A DNA stretch of 64,000 nucleotides from Thermoleophilum album (GTDB taxonomy: Bacteria > Actinomycetota > Thermoleophilia > Solirubrobacterales > Thermoleophilaceae): contig NZ_CP066171.1 of assembly GCF_028867705.1 (NCBI RefSeq), positions 1,240,001 through 1,304,000 on the forward strand. The letters run 5' to 3'. Within the stretch, counting starts at the first letter, position 1; every line of letters starts with the position of its first letter. The notes beneath the pieces were generated by a model. The model searched no databases. It saw nothing but the letters and a program-made list of their open reading frames with translations, and was not told the DNA's origin. This document shows, one piece after another, positions 54,483 to 64,000 of this stretch. The translations under genes were made by a program, and so were the position numbers.

Positions 54483-55115
54483 CTACGCGTTCGCGCTGTC
54501 CGGAGCGAGGGTCAGAAAGTTCGCCAGCATCGTACGCCCGTGCGGCGTCAGCACCGACTCGGGGTGGAACTGCACCCCCTCGACAGGGAGCGAGCGGTGG
54601 CGTATCCCCATCAGCACCTCGCCGGCCCAAGCGGTCGCCGCGAGCTCGGGAGGTAGATCGGGATCGACCACCAACGAGTGGTAGCGACCGACCTCGATCG
54701 GTGCCGGCAGACCGCTGAAAACGCCCTTGCCGTCGTGCTCGATCGTCGCCGCCTTACCGTGCACCGGTTGTCCCCGCACGACCCGTCCGCCGAACGCCAC
54801 AGCGATCGCCTGGTGGCCGAGACAGATGCCAAGCACCGGCACCCCCTCCTCGGCGAAACGGCGAATCGCCGCCACCGAGATGCCCGCCTCGCGCGGCGTG
54901 CACGGCCCCGGCGAGACGACCAGCCGCTCGCCGCGCTCGCGCGCTCGTGCCAACAGGTCGTCGACCGTCGCGGAGTCGTTGCGCACCACCGCTACCTCGG
55001 CACCGAGCTCGCCCAACAGTTGCACCACGTTGTAGGTGAAGGAGTCGTAGTTGTCGATCACGAGGACGCGCCGCGGGGAGGCGCCGTCGGCGCCGCTGCG
55101 GCGCTGCGAGGTCAC
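54483..55115 (-). CDS. trpG: Anthranilate synthase component II (glutamine amidotransferase)
   Basis: A 210-residue class-I amidotransferase that feeds ammonia to TrpE. It shows VLVIDNYDSFTYN, oxyanion loop SPGPCTPREAG, nucleophile Cys in LGICLGHQA and the His-Glu pair in VQFHPES. The frame is open to 55883, inside trpE; GTG 55115 is selected because GGAGG (55124-55128) lies 8 nt upstream. Confidence 0.97.
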   Translation of the reverse strand: MTSQRRSGADGASPRRVLVIDNYDSFTYNVVQLLGELGAEVAVVRNDSATVDDLLARARERGERLVVSPGPCTPREAGISVAAIRRFAEEGVPVLGICLGHQAIAVAFGGRVVRGQPVHGKAATIEHDGKGVFSGLPAPIEVGRYHSLVVDPDLPPELAATAWAGEVLMGIRHRSLPVEGVQFHPESVLTPHGRTMLANFLTLAPDSANA

Positions 55116-55147
55116 GACTGTCGCCTCCGGACACACGGCGCGGTCGT

Positions 55148-56627
<1,480 letters not shown>

Positions 56628-56644
<17 letters not shown>

Positions 56645-57275
56645 TCAGCTCCTCGAAGGCGGCTCCCAGCGGCACGTTGCGCTGGGCCATCAGCACCGCA
56701 AGGTGGTAGAGGAGGTCAGCAGCTTCCTCGGCGAGCCTGCGCTCGCTCTCGCTGGCGGCGGCACGCACGACCTCTTCCGCTTCCTCGCTGACCTTGGCAC
56801 GGGCGAGCTCGGGGTCGGCGAGCAGCTGCACCGTGTAAGAACCCTCCGCCCGCGAGCTCGCGCGCTCGGCGATGACGCGCTCGAGCGCCGGCAGCGCCTC
56901 GTGCGGCGCGGGCTGGCGACCGCCGCGGTGGAAACAGGTGCGCTTGCCGGTGTGACAGGTGGGACCGACCGGCTCGGCTAGCGCGAGCAAGGCGTCGCCG
57001 TCGCAGTCGAGGCGCAGATCGCGCAAACGCAGCACGTTGCCTGACGTTTCGCCCTTGCGCCAGAGGGCTTGACGCGAGCGCGACCAGAAGTGCACTTCGC
57101 CGCTCGCCAGCGTCCGCTCGAGCGCCTCGCGGTTCATGTAGGCGAGCATCAGCACCTCGCCGCTCGACCAGTCCTGGACGATGCACGGCACGAGCCCGCG
57201 CTCGTCGAACACGACGCTGTCGACGAGCGCGCTGTCGGCACGAGCGCTGTCGCCACCGCGAGTTGTCGCCGCCAT
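56628..57275 (-). CDS. hisIE: Bifunctional phosphoribosyl-AMP cyclohydrolase / phosphoribosyl-ATP pyrophosphatase
   Basis: A 215-residue fusion for histidine steps 2 and 3. The HisI half (about 15-120) shows LMLAYMNREAL, WSRSRQALWRKGETSG and the metal Cys/His in DCDGDALL and CHTGKRTCF. The HisE half (about 130-212) is an MazG-like all-alpha domain with AKVSEEAEEVV and EAADLLYHL. ATG 57275 is preferred; a TTG at 57296 would overlap the era stop. It sits between era and trpE with no other his gene in the window. Confidence 0.95.
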
Positions 57276-57292
57276 CGCCGTGATTGTCGCAG

Positions 57293-58222
57293 TCAACCGA
57301 TCCCGAGCCGCTCAACGAGGCTCTCGTCCTTGCGCCAGCGCTTGCGCACACGAACGCGCAAGTCGAGGTGCACCGTCGTGCCGGCCAGCAGCGACATCTC
57401 GCGGCGGGCCGCGCTCCCGATCGCCTTGATCATCCGACCGCCGCGCCCGATCAAGATGCCTTTCTGGCTCTCGGTCTCGCACCAGATGTCGGCGTGGACG
57501 ACGAGCGAGCCGTCGTCGCGTTGTTCGATCTCCGACACCTCCACCTCGACAGCGTGCGGCACCTCTTCGCGCGTGCGCAAAAGCACCTGCTCGCGCACGA
57601 GCTCGGCGAAGGCGAGCTCGGGCGGGAGGTCGCTGCGCACCTCGGGCGGGTAGAGGAACGGGCCTTCCGGGAGCAGCGTGACGAGGTGGTCCCGCAACGC
57701 CGCGACGTTCTCGCCGGTCTTGGCGCTGACGGGAAAGATCTCGCCGGGCAGACCGAGCTTCTCGACCTCGAGCAACGCCAGCGCGGTCGTCTCGCGATCG
57801 ACAGCGTCGATCTTGTTGACCGCCGCGACCGTCGGCTTTTGCGCGGCGCGCACCGCCTCGGCGATGAAGCGGTCGCCCGCCCCGATCGGCTCGGCGGCGC
57901 TGACGATGAAAAGAACGACGTCGCTGTCGGCAAGCGACCGCTCGACCCGTGCCTGCATGCGCTCGGTGAGGATGTCGCGCGGCCGCTGGAAGCCGGGAAG
58001 ATCGCAGAGCACCATCTGCCAGCCGTCGCCGGTGACGACGCCGCGCAGCTCGCGGCGCGTGGTCTGGGGCTTGTCGGAGACGATCCCGACCTTGGTTTCC
58101 ACTAGCCGGTTGACGAGCGTCGACTTGCCGACGTTCGGGCGCCCCACGAGAGCGACGAAGCCAGCGCGCGTCGTCGCGCCCTCGACGCCTCCCCGAGCGC
58201 TCGCGCCCGCTTCAGCAGCCAC
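57293..58222 (-). CDS. era: GTPase Era
   Basis: A 309-residue Era. The GTPase domain has G1 GRPNVGKSTLVN, G3 DLPGF and G4 NKID; the C-terminal KH domain carries KGILIGRGGRMIKAIGSAAR. Era binds 16S rRNA during 30S assembly. The frame reaches 58267 inside ybeY; GTG 58222 is picked because GGAG lies 5 nt upstream, giving an 11-base overlap with ybeY. About 15 extra residues precede the GTPase domain. Confidence 0.98.
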   Translation of the reverse strand: MAAEAGASARGGVEGATTRAGFVALVGRPNVGKSTLVNRLVETKVGIVSDKPQTTRRELRGVVTGDGWQMVLCDLPGFQRPRDILTERMQARVERSLADSDVVLFIVSAAEPIGAGDRFIAEAVRAAQKPTVAAVNKIDAVDRETTALALLEVEKLGLPGEIFPVSAKTGENVAALRDHLVTLLPEGPFLYPPEVRSDLPPELAFAELVREQVLLRTREEVPHAVEVEVSEIEQRDDGSLVVHADIWCETESQKGILIGRGGRMIKAIGSAARREMSLLAGTTVHLDLRVRVRKRWRKDESLVERLGIG

Positions 58223-58652
58223 CTGCACTCCGCGACCCGGGTGTAGCCACCGCATTACGTGGAACACGCAGGCCGGTCAGCACCCGCTCCTGGAGGGCGA
58301 ACATCTCGCCGTCGTCGGTTTCGTGGTCGTAGCCGCAGAGGTGGAGGACGCCGTGAACGGTGCACTCCACGAGGTCCTCGCACTCCGGCGGACAGAGAAC
58401 CACGTCGCCGAGCTCGCGCGGCCCGGCCGTCGGGCCGCTGCCGTCGACAGGGAAGGAAAGCACGTCGGTCGCCTTGTCGCGCCCTCTGTGAGAGCGGTTG
58501 AGAGCGCGCATGCGCTCGCGATCGACGAGCGTTATCGCCAGGTGACCGTCGCCGACACCGGCCGCCTCGAGCGCCGCCTGCGCCGCGGCGCGCAAACGTT
58601 CGGCGAGCTCGCCGTCGGCGGCGAAAACCTCGATCTCGGTGCGGCAGCTCAT
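58212..58652 (-). CDS. ybeY: Endoribonuclease YbeY
   Basis: A 146-residue metalloendoribonuclease for rRNA maturation. The zinc motif HGVLHLCGYDHETDDG near residues 100-115 is intact, preceded by RALNRSHRGRDKATDVLSFP. The start overlaps the phoH stop (ATGA), and its stop lies within era. The phoH-ybeY-era order is common in bacteria. Confidence 0.97.
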   Translation of the reverse strand: MSCRTEIEVFAADGELAERLRAAAQAALEAAGVGDGHLAITLVDRERMRALNRSHRGRDKATDVLSFPVDGSGPTAGPRELGDVVLCPPECEDLVECTVHGVLHLCGYDHETDDGEMFALQERVLTGLRVPRNAVATPGSRSAGGC

Positions 58653-59722
58653 CGGCGCTCGATCGATCGCGCCGGCGGCGGCGAGCCCTCGCCGACGCGC
58701 GGCTGCTCGCGCCTTCCCTGCCCGACGCCGTCGCGGCGGCGGTCGCGACGCTCGCCGGCTGCCCTTGCCGAGCTTCGCTCGTTCTGCTGCGCGTAACGGT
58801 TGTAGGCAGCGACGATGCGCTGCACGAGCTTGTGCCGGACGACGTCCTCGTCGCCGAAGCGCACGAACTCGATGCCCTCGATGCCGTCGAGGATCTCGCC
58901 GACGACGACAAGCCCCGACGGCTGGTCTTGCGGCAGGTCGATCTGGGTCACGTCACCGGTCACCACCATCCGCGATCCGAAGCCAAGGCGGGTCAGGAAC
59001 ATCTTCATCTGCTCGGGCGTCGTGTTCTGCGCTTCGTCGAGTATCACGAAGGCGTCGTTCAGCGTCCGCCCGCGCATGTAGGCGAGCGGCGCCACCTCGA
59101 TCACTCCGCGATCGAGCAACTGGCTCACACGCTCGGGGTCCAGCATGTCGTAGAGAGCGTCGAAAAGCGGCCGCAGATAGGGATCGACCTTGGCCATCAC
59201 GTCGCCCGGCAAGAAACCGAGCCGCTCGCCGGCTTCGACCGCCGGCCGCGTGAGCACGATGCGGCTGACTTCACGGCGAGTCAGCGCCGCGACCGCCATC
59301 GCCACGGCCAGGAACGACTTCCCGGTACCGGCGGGGCCGATCCCGATCGTGATCGTCGCGCGCCGGATCGCGTCGACGTAGCGCTTTTGGTTGAGGGTCT
59401 TGGGGGCGATCCGCGTGCCGCGGTGTTGCCAGATCACGTCCTCGAGGACCCGCTGCGGGTCCTCGCGCGCGTCGAGCGCGCGTGTCACCGCCTCGACCGT
59501 TCCCGGCGCGATCTCGTGGCCGCGCTCGACCAGCTGCTCGATCTCGCGAACCACGCTTTCCCCCGCGGCTACATCCGCCTGGCTGCCGCTGAGCGTGAGC
59601 ACGTTGCCGCGCAAATGAACCCGGCAGTCGAGTTGCCGCTCGAGCGCGCGGATGACGGCGTCTCCGGCACCAGCGATTTCGCGAGCAACGTCGTTCGACA
59701 GCTCGAGTCGAGCGCGAACCAC
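58649..59722 (-). CDS. phoH: PhoH-like ATPase
   Basis: A 357-residue PhoH/YbeZ protein. The N-terminal KH-like region (about 1-90) precedes the P-loop GPAGTGKSFLAVAMA and Walker B VILDEAQNT; SRMVVTGDVTQIDLP is conserved. It works with YbeY in RNA metabolism. The frame opens at 59797, inside yqeY; GTG 59722 (VVRARLELSND) clears that gene by 16 bases and gives normal length. Confidence 0.95.
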   Translation of the reverse strand: MVRARLELSNDVAREIAGAGDAVIRALERQLDCRVHLRGNVLTLSGSQADVAAGESVVREIEQLVERGHEIAPGTVEAVTRALDAREDPQRVLEDVIWQHRGTRIAPKTLNQKRYVDAIRRATITIGIGPAGTGKSFLAVAMAVAALTRREVSRIVLTRPAVEAGERLGFLPGDVMAKVDPYLRPLFDALYDMLDPERVSQLLDRGVIEVAPLAYMRGRTLNDAFVILDEAQNTTPEQMKMFLTRLGFGSRMVVTGDVTQIDLPQDQPSGLVVVGEILDGIEGIEFVRFGDEDVVRHKLVQRIVAAYNRYAQQNERSSARAAGERRDRRRDGVGQGRREQPRVGEGSPPPARSIERR

Positions 59723-59738
59723 TTCGCTTCGCGCCGAG

Positions 59739-60179
59739 CTACGCAGCGAGCCGCTCCTTGACGAGCCGGCTGACCTCGGCACCGTCGGCACGGCCACGAA
59801 CTCGTGGCATCACAGCGGCCATCACCTTGCCGACGTCGCGCGGCTCGCTCGCCCCGGTTTCGGCGATCGCCTCGTCGACGATCCGCGCCAGCTCCTCGGT
59901 CGCTAGCGGCTGCGGGAGGTAACCGTCGATGAGCTCCGCCTCGGCTCGTTCGGCTCGAGCGCGCTCGCTGTCGCCGGCGCGCTCGTACGCTTCGGCCGCC
60001 TCGAGCCGTCGCTTGCGCTCGCGGCGCAGAATCTCGACTTCGTCGACGGTGCGTCCGCGCGCGTCCTTGTGCGCGTTCTGGAGAGCGTTGGCAAGCATCC
60101 GCAACGCCTGCGCGCGCTCACGCTCGCCCGCCTTGAGCGCGGCGCGAACGTCGTTTTGGATCTGTGCGAGCAAAGCCAC
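59739..60179 (-). CDS. yqeY: GatB/YqeY domain-containing protein
   Basis: A 146-residue YqeY-family helical protein similar to the tail domain of GatB. It shows LRMLANALQNAHKDARG, LRRERKRRLEAAEAYERAG, GYLPQPLATEEL and DVGKVMAAVMPRVRGRADGA. The exact role is unknown, although a link to tRNA-related amidation is often suggested. GTG 60179 has TACACT 7 nt upstream and heads the run yqeY-phoH-ybeY-era-hisIE-trp. Confidence 0.95.
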   Translation of the reverse strand: MALLAQIQNDVRAALKAGERERAQALRMLANALQNAHKDARGRTVDEVEILRRERKRRLEAAEAYERAGDSERARAERAEAELIDGYLPQPLATEELARIVDEAIAETGASEPRDVGKVMAAVMPRVRGRADGAEVSRLVKERLAA

Positions 60180-60186
60180 TCAGGCA

Positions 60187-60208
60187 AGTGTAGGCGCGGA
60201 CGTAGACT
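60187..60208. promoter_or_regulatory. Overlapping divergent promoters of yqeY and the CPA1 antiporter
   Basis: Minus-strand TACACT (60192 to 60187) ends 7 nt before yqeY GTG 60179. Plus-strand TAGACT (60203-60208) ends 9 nt before the antiporter GTG 60218. Only 10 bases separate the two boxes, so each promoter's -35 region falls on or past the other's -10. Confidence 0.5.
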
Positions 60209-60217
60209 CGGCCGACC

Positions 60218-62029
60218 GTGTCTGCTGGTCTAGCCATGTTCACGGCGGGCGCGCTGCTCGCTGCAGGTGTCGCCGCCACGCTGCTCGCCGGTCGGCTGCG
60301 TGTACCGGGCCTCGTGCTGTTCCTGGCGTTGGGGATGTTGATCGGCTCCGACGGCCTCGGCTGGATCGACTTCGGTCACAGCCGCGCCGACGTCGAGCTG
60401 ACGCGCACGCTCGGGGTGATCGCGCTCGCGCTCATCCTCTTCGAGGGCGGCCTTGCTGCCGGCTGGGGCGAGATCCGGCCGGTGCTCGGCCCGGGGCTCG
60501 CGCTGGCGACCGTCGGCACCTTCGTCACCGTGGCCGTCACCGGACTCGCCGCGCACCTGCTTCTGGGCGTCGATCTGTTGCACGGTCTGCTTTTGGGATC
60601 GGTGGTGGCGACGACCGACACCGCCGCGGTGTTCTCGGTGCTGCGTGGTTCGAGCCTGCGCCGCCGCCTGGCGCGCACGCTCGAAGCCGAGGCCGGCTTC
60701 AACGATCCGTTGGCGATCCTGCTCGTGATCGGCTTCACGCAGTGGATCGTCACGCCCGGCTACGGCACCGGCGACATGGTGGCGCTGCTCGCACGCCAGC
60801 TCGCTGTCGGCGGGGTGGTCGGTCTCATCGTCGGCGTCGCTGCGGTGTCGGCGCTGAGCAAGCTGCGGCTCGCGTCGCTCGGCTTGTACCCGGTGGGGTC
60901 GATGGCGACGTGCGGTCTCGCCTTCGGCGCCGCCGACCTTTTGCACGGGTCGGGTTTCCTGTCCGTGTACCTCGCCGGCCTCGCCTTGGGCACAGCTTCG
61001 ATACCGGCGAAAAGGACGATCGAGGCGTTCCATGCCGGGGTCGCGTGGGTGTCGCAGATCGCCTTGTTCCTGTTGCTCGGGCTGCTCGTGTTCCCCAGCC
61101 AGCTCGGCCCGGTGGCGCGGGACGCGTTGCTGTTGACTGCCGTGCTCGTTCTGGTCGCACGGCCGTTGGCGACGTTCGTTTGCACGCTGCCCGCGCGCTA
61201 CTCGCCGCGCGAGGGGCTGCTTCTCGGCTGGGCCGGTCTGCGCGGAGCGCTGCCGGTGGTGTTCGCCACGTTCCCGGTTCTCGAGGGCGTCGCCGGTGCC
61301 GGCCGCTTCTTCAACATTGTGTTCTTCGCCGTGCTCGTGTCGGCGTTGGTGCAGGGCGTGACGTTCGAGCCGCTGGCGCGCGCGCTCGGCTTGACGAGCC
61401 GCGAGCCGGCACGGCCGCGACCGCTGGTCGAGGTTGGCACGATCCGGCGTCTCGGCGCGGAGGTCCTCGAGTTCCCGGTCGCACCCGAGGACGCCGCCGT
61501 CGGCCGGTTGGTGCGCGAGCTCGGCCTACCGCGCGACGCCCTGGTGAGCGTGATCGTGCGCGGCGACCAGGCGCTCCTGCCGCGCGGGTCGACCGAGATC
61601 GCCGCCGGCGACAGGCTGCACATCCTCGTCCGCCGCGACCACCGGCGGGTGGTGGAGGAGCTGTTCGAGCGCTGGCGGCGGGGACCGGTGGGCGATCCGG
61701 CGCCCCCGCCGCGCGCGCCGCTGTTAGGTCGCGCCGCGATCTTTTCCGTCAAACCGTGGCAGCCCGAGTGGGGCGACCCGGGCGCCCCCGAGATGGTCGA
61801 CGGCATCCCGGTGGCGCGAGTGCTGCGCACACGCCACAGCGCGCCCGGTGCGCTCGTGCAGTTGGCAGACGGCCGCTTGGCCGCCACCGGCGAGGGGCTG
61901 GTCGCCGTGGGAGGCCCACGGCAGCTCTTGCGCTACGCCCGCGAGCGCATCCGTCAAGCGGCGGACGAACAGTCCCGCTCCTGGTGGCAAGAGGTCGCCG
62001 GCGTGGCCTCGCAGAGCGCGGTGATATGA
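60218..62029 (+). CDS. CPA1/NhaP2-type K+(Na+)/H+ antiporter with C-terminal TrkA_C domain
   Basis: A 603-residue antiporter. About 12-13 helices fill residues 1-390, including the ATTDTAAVFSVLR and EAGFNDPLAILL segments with the transport Asp residues. A TrkA_C/RCK_C domain (about 405-485, VLEFPVAPEDAAVGRLVREL) and a further cytosolic segment follow. The layout is that of CvrA/NhaP2 cell-volume K+/H+ antiporters. Starts GTG 60218 and ATG 60236 are both possible; the first lies 9 nt after TAGACT. It stands alone between two minus-strand groups. Confidence 0.93.
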   Translation: MSAGLAMFTAGALLAAGVAATLLAGRLRVPGLVLFLALGMLIGSDGLGWIDFGHSRADVELTRTLGVIALALILFEGGLAAGWGEIRPVLGPGLALATVGTFVTVAVTGLAAHLLLGVDLLHGLLLGSVVATTDTAAVFSVLRGSSLRRRLARTLEAEAGFNDPLAILLVIGFTQWIVTPGYGTGDMVALLARQLAVGGVVGLIVGVAAVSALSKLRLASLGLYPVGSMATCGLAFGAADLLHGSGFLSVYLAGLALGTASIPAKRTIEAFHAGVAWVSQIALFLLLGLLVFPSQLGPVARDALLLTAVLVLVARPLATFVCTLPARYSPREGLLLGWAGLRGALPVVFATFPVLEGVAGAGRFFNIVFFAVLVSALVQGVTFEPLARALGLTSREPARPRPLVEVGTIRRLGAEVLEFPVAPEDAAVGRLVRELGLPRDALVSVIVRGDQALLPRGSTEIAAGDRLHILVRRDHRRVVEELFERWRRGPVGDPAPPPRAPLLGRAAIFSVKPWQPEWGDPGAPEMVDGIPVARVLRTRHSAPGALVQLADGRLAATGEGLVAVGGPRQLLRYARERIRQAADEQSRSWWQEVAGVASQSAVI

Positions 62030-62131
62030 CCTTCGCGCGCCACCGGAAGCGAGGCTCCCACAGCGACCGCGCAGCGCAGTTGCGCTCCGGTCGTTGGAGC
62101 TAGCAGCCTGCGCCTCTCGTCTACCCAGGCT

Positions 62132-62965
62132 TTACGAGCGTGCGGGCGCGAAGAGGCACGCTCGCCACTCCTCCTCGCGGCGCTGCGCTACGGGCCGATG
62201 GCGAGCGAAGGCGGCTACTATCGCCTGCTCCTCGCTGGCGATGAAACCGCTCGCGACGACCCAGGCGTCGTCCGCCACCCGCGTCGCCAGCTGCCGCAGC
62301 ACCGGTCCCGTCAGGTTCGCCATGTACAGGGCGGCGGGCGGCAGCTCGTCGCGCAGCACGTCGCGCCTCTCGACCGCGGCGAGCGCGAGCGCGTTGGCGC
62401 GTGCGTTGGCGCGTGTCGCCGCCACCGCCGCCTCGTCCCAGTCGCAGGCCGACACGACAGTGAAACCAAGCGCGCTGGCGACGAGCGCCAAAACCCCCGA
62501 TCCGCAGCCGAGATCCCACAGCGGAGCGCCGCGCAGCTCGGGGCGCTCGTCGGCGAGCGCCACCAGCAGCTCGATCGCGAGCCGCGTCGACGCGTGGGCG
62601 CCGGTACCGAACGCCCTGCCCGGATCGATGACGATGTCGGCACGCACACCCTTGGGCGCGGAGCACCACGGTGGCCGCACGTGCACGCCAGCGACCGTCA
62701 CGGGGCGGTGGAAGCGCCGCCAGCGATCTGCCCAGTCGACAGGCACCGGTTGCGAACGCACGCTGACGCGCACGCCAGCGAGCTCGGCTTCGTTCGCCCC
62801 GCCGAGCTCCGGCAGCTCGCCCGGCGCTCCGTAGAGAGCGAACTCCACGCTGTCGCCGCGGTCGAGCTCCTCGAACCCGTGGGGAGCCAGCTCGATCAGC
62901 GCCGCTAGCACACGCTCCCGCTCGCTGCGGGGCGCCGTGAAGCTGAGGCGCACAAGCTCACTCAC
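62132..62965 (-). CDS. prmA: Ribosomal protein L11 methyltransferase
   Basis: A 277-residue PrmA. The N-terminal substrate-binding domain (about 1-85) precedes a SAM Rossmann core: GRAFGTGAHASTRL, LWDLGCGSGVLAL and the active-site region LYMANLTGPVL, matching the family's NLT(P) loop. GTG 62965 lies 13 bases past the dnaJ stop; the frame is open further upstream but only inside dnaJ. The dnaJ-prmA order is widespread. Confidence 0.95.
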   Translation of the reverse strand: MSELVRLSFTAPRSERERVLAALIELAPHGFEELDRGDSVEFALYGAPGELPELGGANEAELAGVRVSVRSQPVPVDWADRWRRFHRPVTVAGVHVRPPWCSAPKGVRADIVIDPGRAFGTGAHASTRLAIELLVALADERPELRGAPLWDLGCGSGVLALVASALGFTVVSACDWDEAAVAATRANARANALALAAVERRDVLRDELPPAALYMANLTGPVLRQLATRVADDAWVVASGFIASEEQAIVAAFARHRPVAQRREEEWRACLFAPARS

Positions 62966-62978
62966 CGCAAGCCCGCGC

Positions 62979-64000
62979 TTACCGCAGGACGCGCCGTAGC
63001 CGCTCGACGATCCCGAGGTGGCCGCCGCCCGCCTCGCCAGCGCGCTGCCGGACGCCGTTGGCCTCTCCCCCGCCCAGTTCCGAGCGCAAGCTCTCGAGCA
63101 GTTCCCGCGCCTTGCCGTCGGTGGCGGCTGGGATCTCGACGTCGACGACCACGCGCAGATCTCCCCGACCGCGACCACCGATGCGGGGCATCCCGAGGCC
63201 ACGCAAAGTGACCACCGTCCCCGGCTGGGTGCCGGGCGGCAGCTCGATCGCGCGCTCGCCGCCATCGACCGTGGGCACCGTGACGGTGGTACCGAGCGCC
63301 GCGTCGACCATCGGAATGCGCACCGCGGTGACGAGATCGGGGCCGTCGCGCAGGAAGCGCTCGTCCTCGCGCACGCGCACGAGCAGATACAGATCGCCGG
63401 GTGGCGCCCCGCCAGGACCCGCGTGCCCGCGCCCGCTCAAGCGGATCCGCTGGCCGTCGGCGATGCCGGCCGGCACACCCACCTCCAGCTTGCGGCGCGT
63501 CTCGACAAGCCCGCTGCCGCCACAACGCTGACAGCGGCGGGCCGGCACGAGCCCGGCGCCACCACAGGCAGAACACGTCTCGCTGCGGACGACCCGGCCG
63601 AACGGTGTGCTGACGACTTGCCGCAGCTGCCCGGCCCCGCCGCAACGCCCACAAGCGATCATGCCGCTGCCCGCTTCAGCCCCCGAACCGCCGCACTGCT
63701 CGCAGACGTCGACGGCGTCGTACTCGACATCGACGCTGCCGCCGCGCGCGGCGAGCGCGAGGTCGACCTCGACTTCGAGCTCGATGTCGTCTCCGGGCGT
63801 GCGACCGGCGGTGCCCTGCCCGCCGAAGAAGGCGCTGAACGGGTCGCTGCCGAAGAACGCTTCGAAGATGTCGCCGAAGGAGCTGAAGGAGCGCGCCGTC
63901 GCCTGGAACCCCCGCTGCTCGAGCCCCGCCCAGCCGTAGCGATCGTAGATCGCGCGGCGCTCGGGGTCGGAGAGAACCTCGTACGCCTCGGCCAGCTGCT
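62979..64000 (-). CDS. dnaJ: Chaperone DnaJ, 5' part beyond the window
   Basis: The last 340 or so codons of DnaJ; the J-domain's HPD and the start lie past base 64000. What remains begins with the J-domain end (QLAEAYEVLSDPERRAIYDR), a Gly/Phe region (FGDIFEAFFGSDPFSAFFGG), the zinc domain with four CxxCxGxG repeats (CEQCGGSG, CGRCGGAG, CSACGGAG, CQRCGGSG) and the client-binding beta domains. It assists DnaK. The stop TAA is at 62979-62981. Confidence 0.97.
   Translation of the reverse strand, partial: QLAEAYEVLSDPERRAIYDRYGWAGLEQRGFQATARSFSSFGDIFEAFFGSDPFSAFFGGQGTAGRTPGDDIELEVEVDLALAARGGSVDVEYDAVDVCEQCGGSGAEAGSGMIACGRCGGAGQLRQVVSTPFGRVVRSETCSACGGAGLVPARRCQRCGGSGLVETRRKLEVGVPAGIADGQRIRLSGRGHAGPGGAPPGDLYLLVRVREDERFLRDGPDLVTAVRIPMVDAALGTTVTVPTVDGGERAIELPPGTQPGTVVTLRGLGMPRIGGRGRGDLRVVVDVEIPAATDGKARELLESLRSELGGGEANGVRQRAGEAGGGHLGIVERLRRVLR

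Overview
The window is a very GC-rich (about 70% by eye), gene-packed bacterial chromosome segment with no gene-free stretch above 300 bases. No insertion sequences, prophage genes, CRISPR arrays or rRNA were seen, and there is one tRNA (Gln). Several gene orders are those of Actinobacteria: polA/rpsA/coaE/uvrB/uvrA in sequence, a DUF2520 gene heading panC-panD-panB, a PPi-type phosphofructokinase, and tsaE-tsaB-rimI-tsaD. A deep-branching actinobacterium such as class Thermoleophilia is my best guess. That is inference from gene content, not a database match.

Layout. 1-2.8 kb: two halves of a heterodimeric ABC exporter, then tRNA-Gln. 3-9.7 kb (minus): two APC permeases with universal-stress tails, a tiny membrane protein, two TrkA/RCK proteins and a flavin reductase. 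9.8-18.2 kb (minus): H+-pyrophosphatase, methylthioadenosine phosphorylase, a DUF1844-like protein, a GCS2 carboxylate-amine ligase, Rex, a glutaredoxin-like protein and the t6A/RimI genes. 18.2-22.1 kb: family-4 uracil-DNA glycosylase and, divergent from it, the pantothenate operon. 22-39 kb: hexapeptide acyltransferase, secreted subtilase, uvrA, a secreted copper protein, uvrB, lytic transglycosylase, coaE, rpsA, a geranylgeranyl-reductase-like flavoprotein, a YdcZ transporter and polA. 39-48 kb: ACT-malic enzyme, SDR epimerase, GT4 glycosyltransferase, glycogen debranching enzyme, lipoprotein receptor, PPi-phosphofructokinase, a small membrane protein and a SnoaL-like protein. 48-57 kb (minus): hisIE-trpE-G-D-C-(htrA)-F-B-A. 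57-64 kb: yqeY-phoH-ybeY-era (minus), a CPA1 antiporter (plus), then prmA and dnaJ (minus, cut by the window end).

The most notable items are: (1) the secreted 527-residue protein at 28264-29847, whose His/Met pattern resembles the two-copper core of peptidylglycine/dopamine monooxygenases, joined to a C-terminal cupredoxin domain and preceded by a palindrome at its promoter; (2) a recurring TANNNT box 6-8 nt before the start codon of at least eleven genes, suggesting widespread leaderless transcription and helping choose starts; (3) a beta-clamp-like QLGLF tail on the uracil-DNA glycosylase; (4) a pyrophosphate economy (PPi-PFK plus K+-independent H+-PPase); (5) an htrA gene splitting the trp cluster.

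Many starts are GTG or TTG. Where the longest open frame ran into a neighbouring gene I chose a shorter start supported by a -10 box, a Shine-Dalgarno sequence or the family's usual length.
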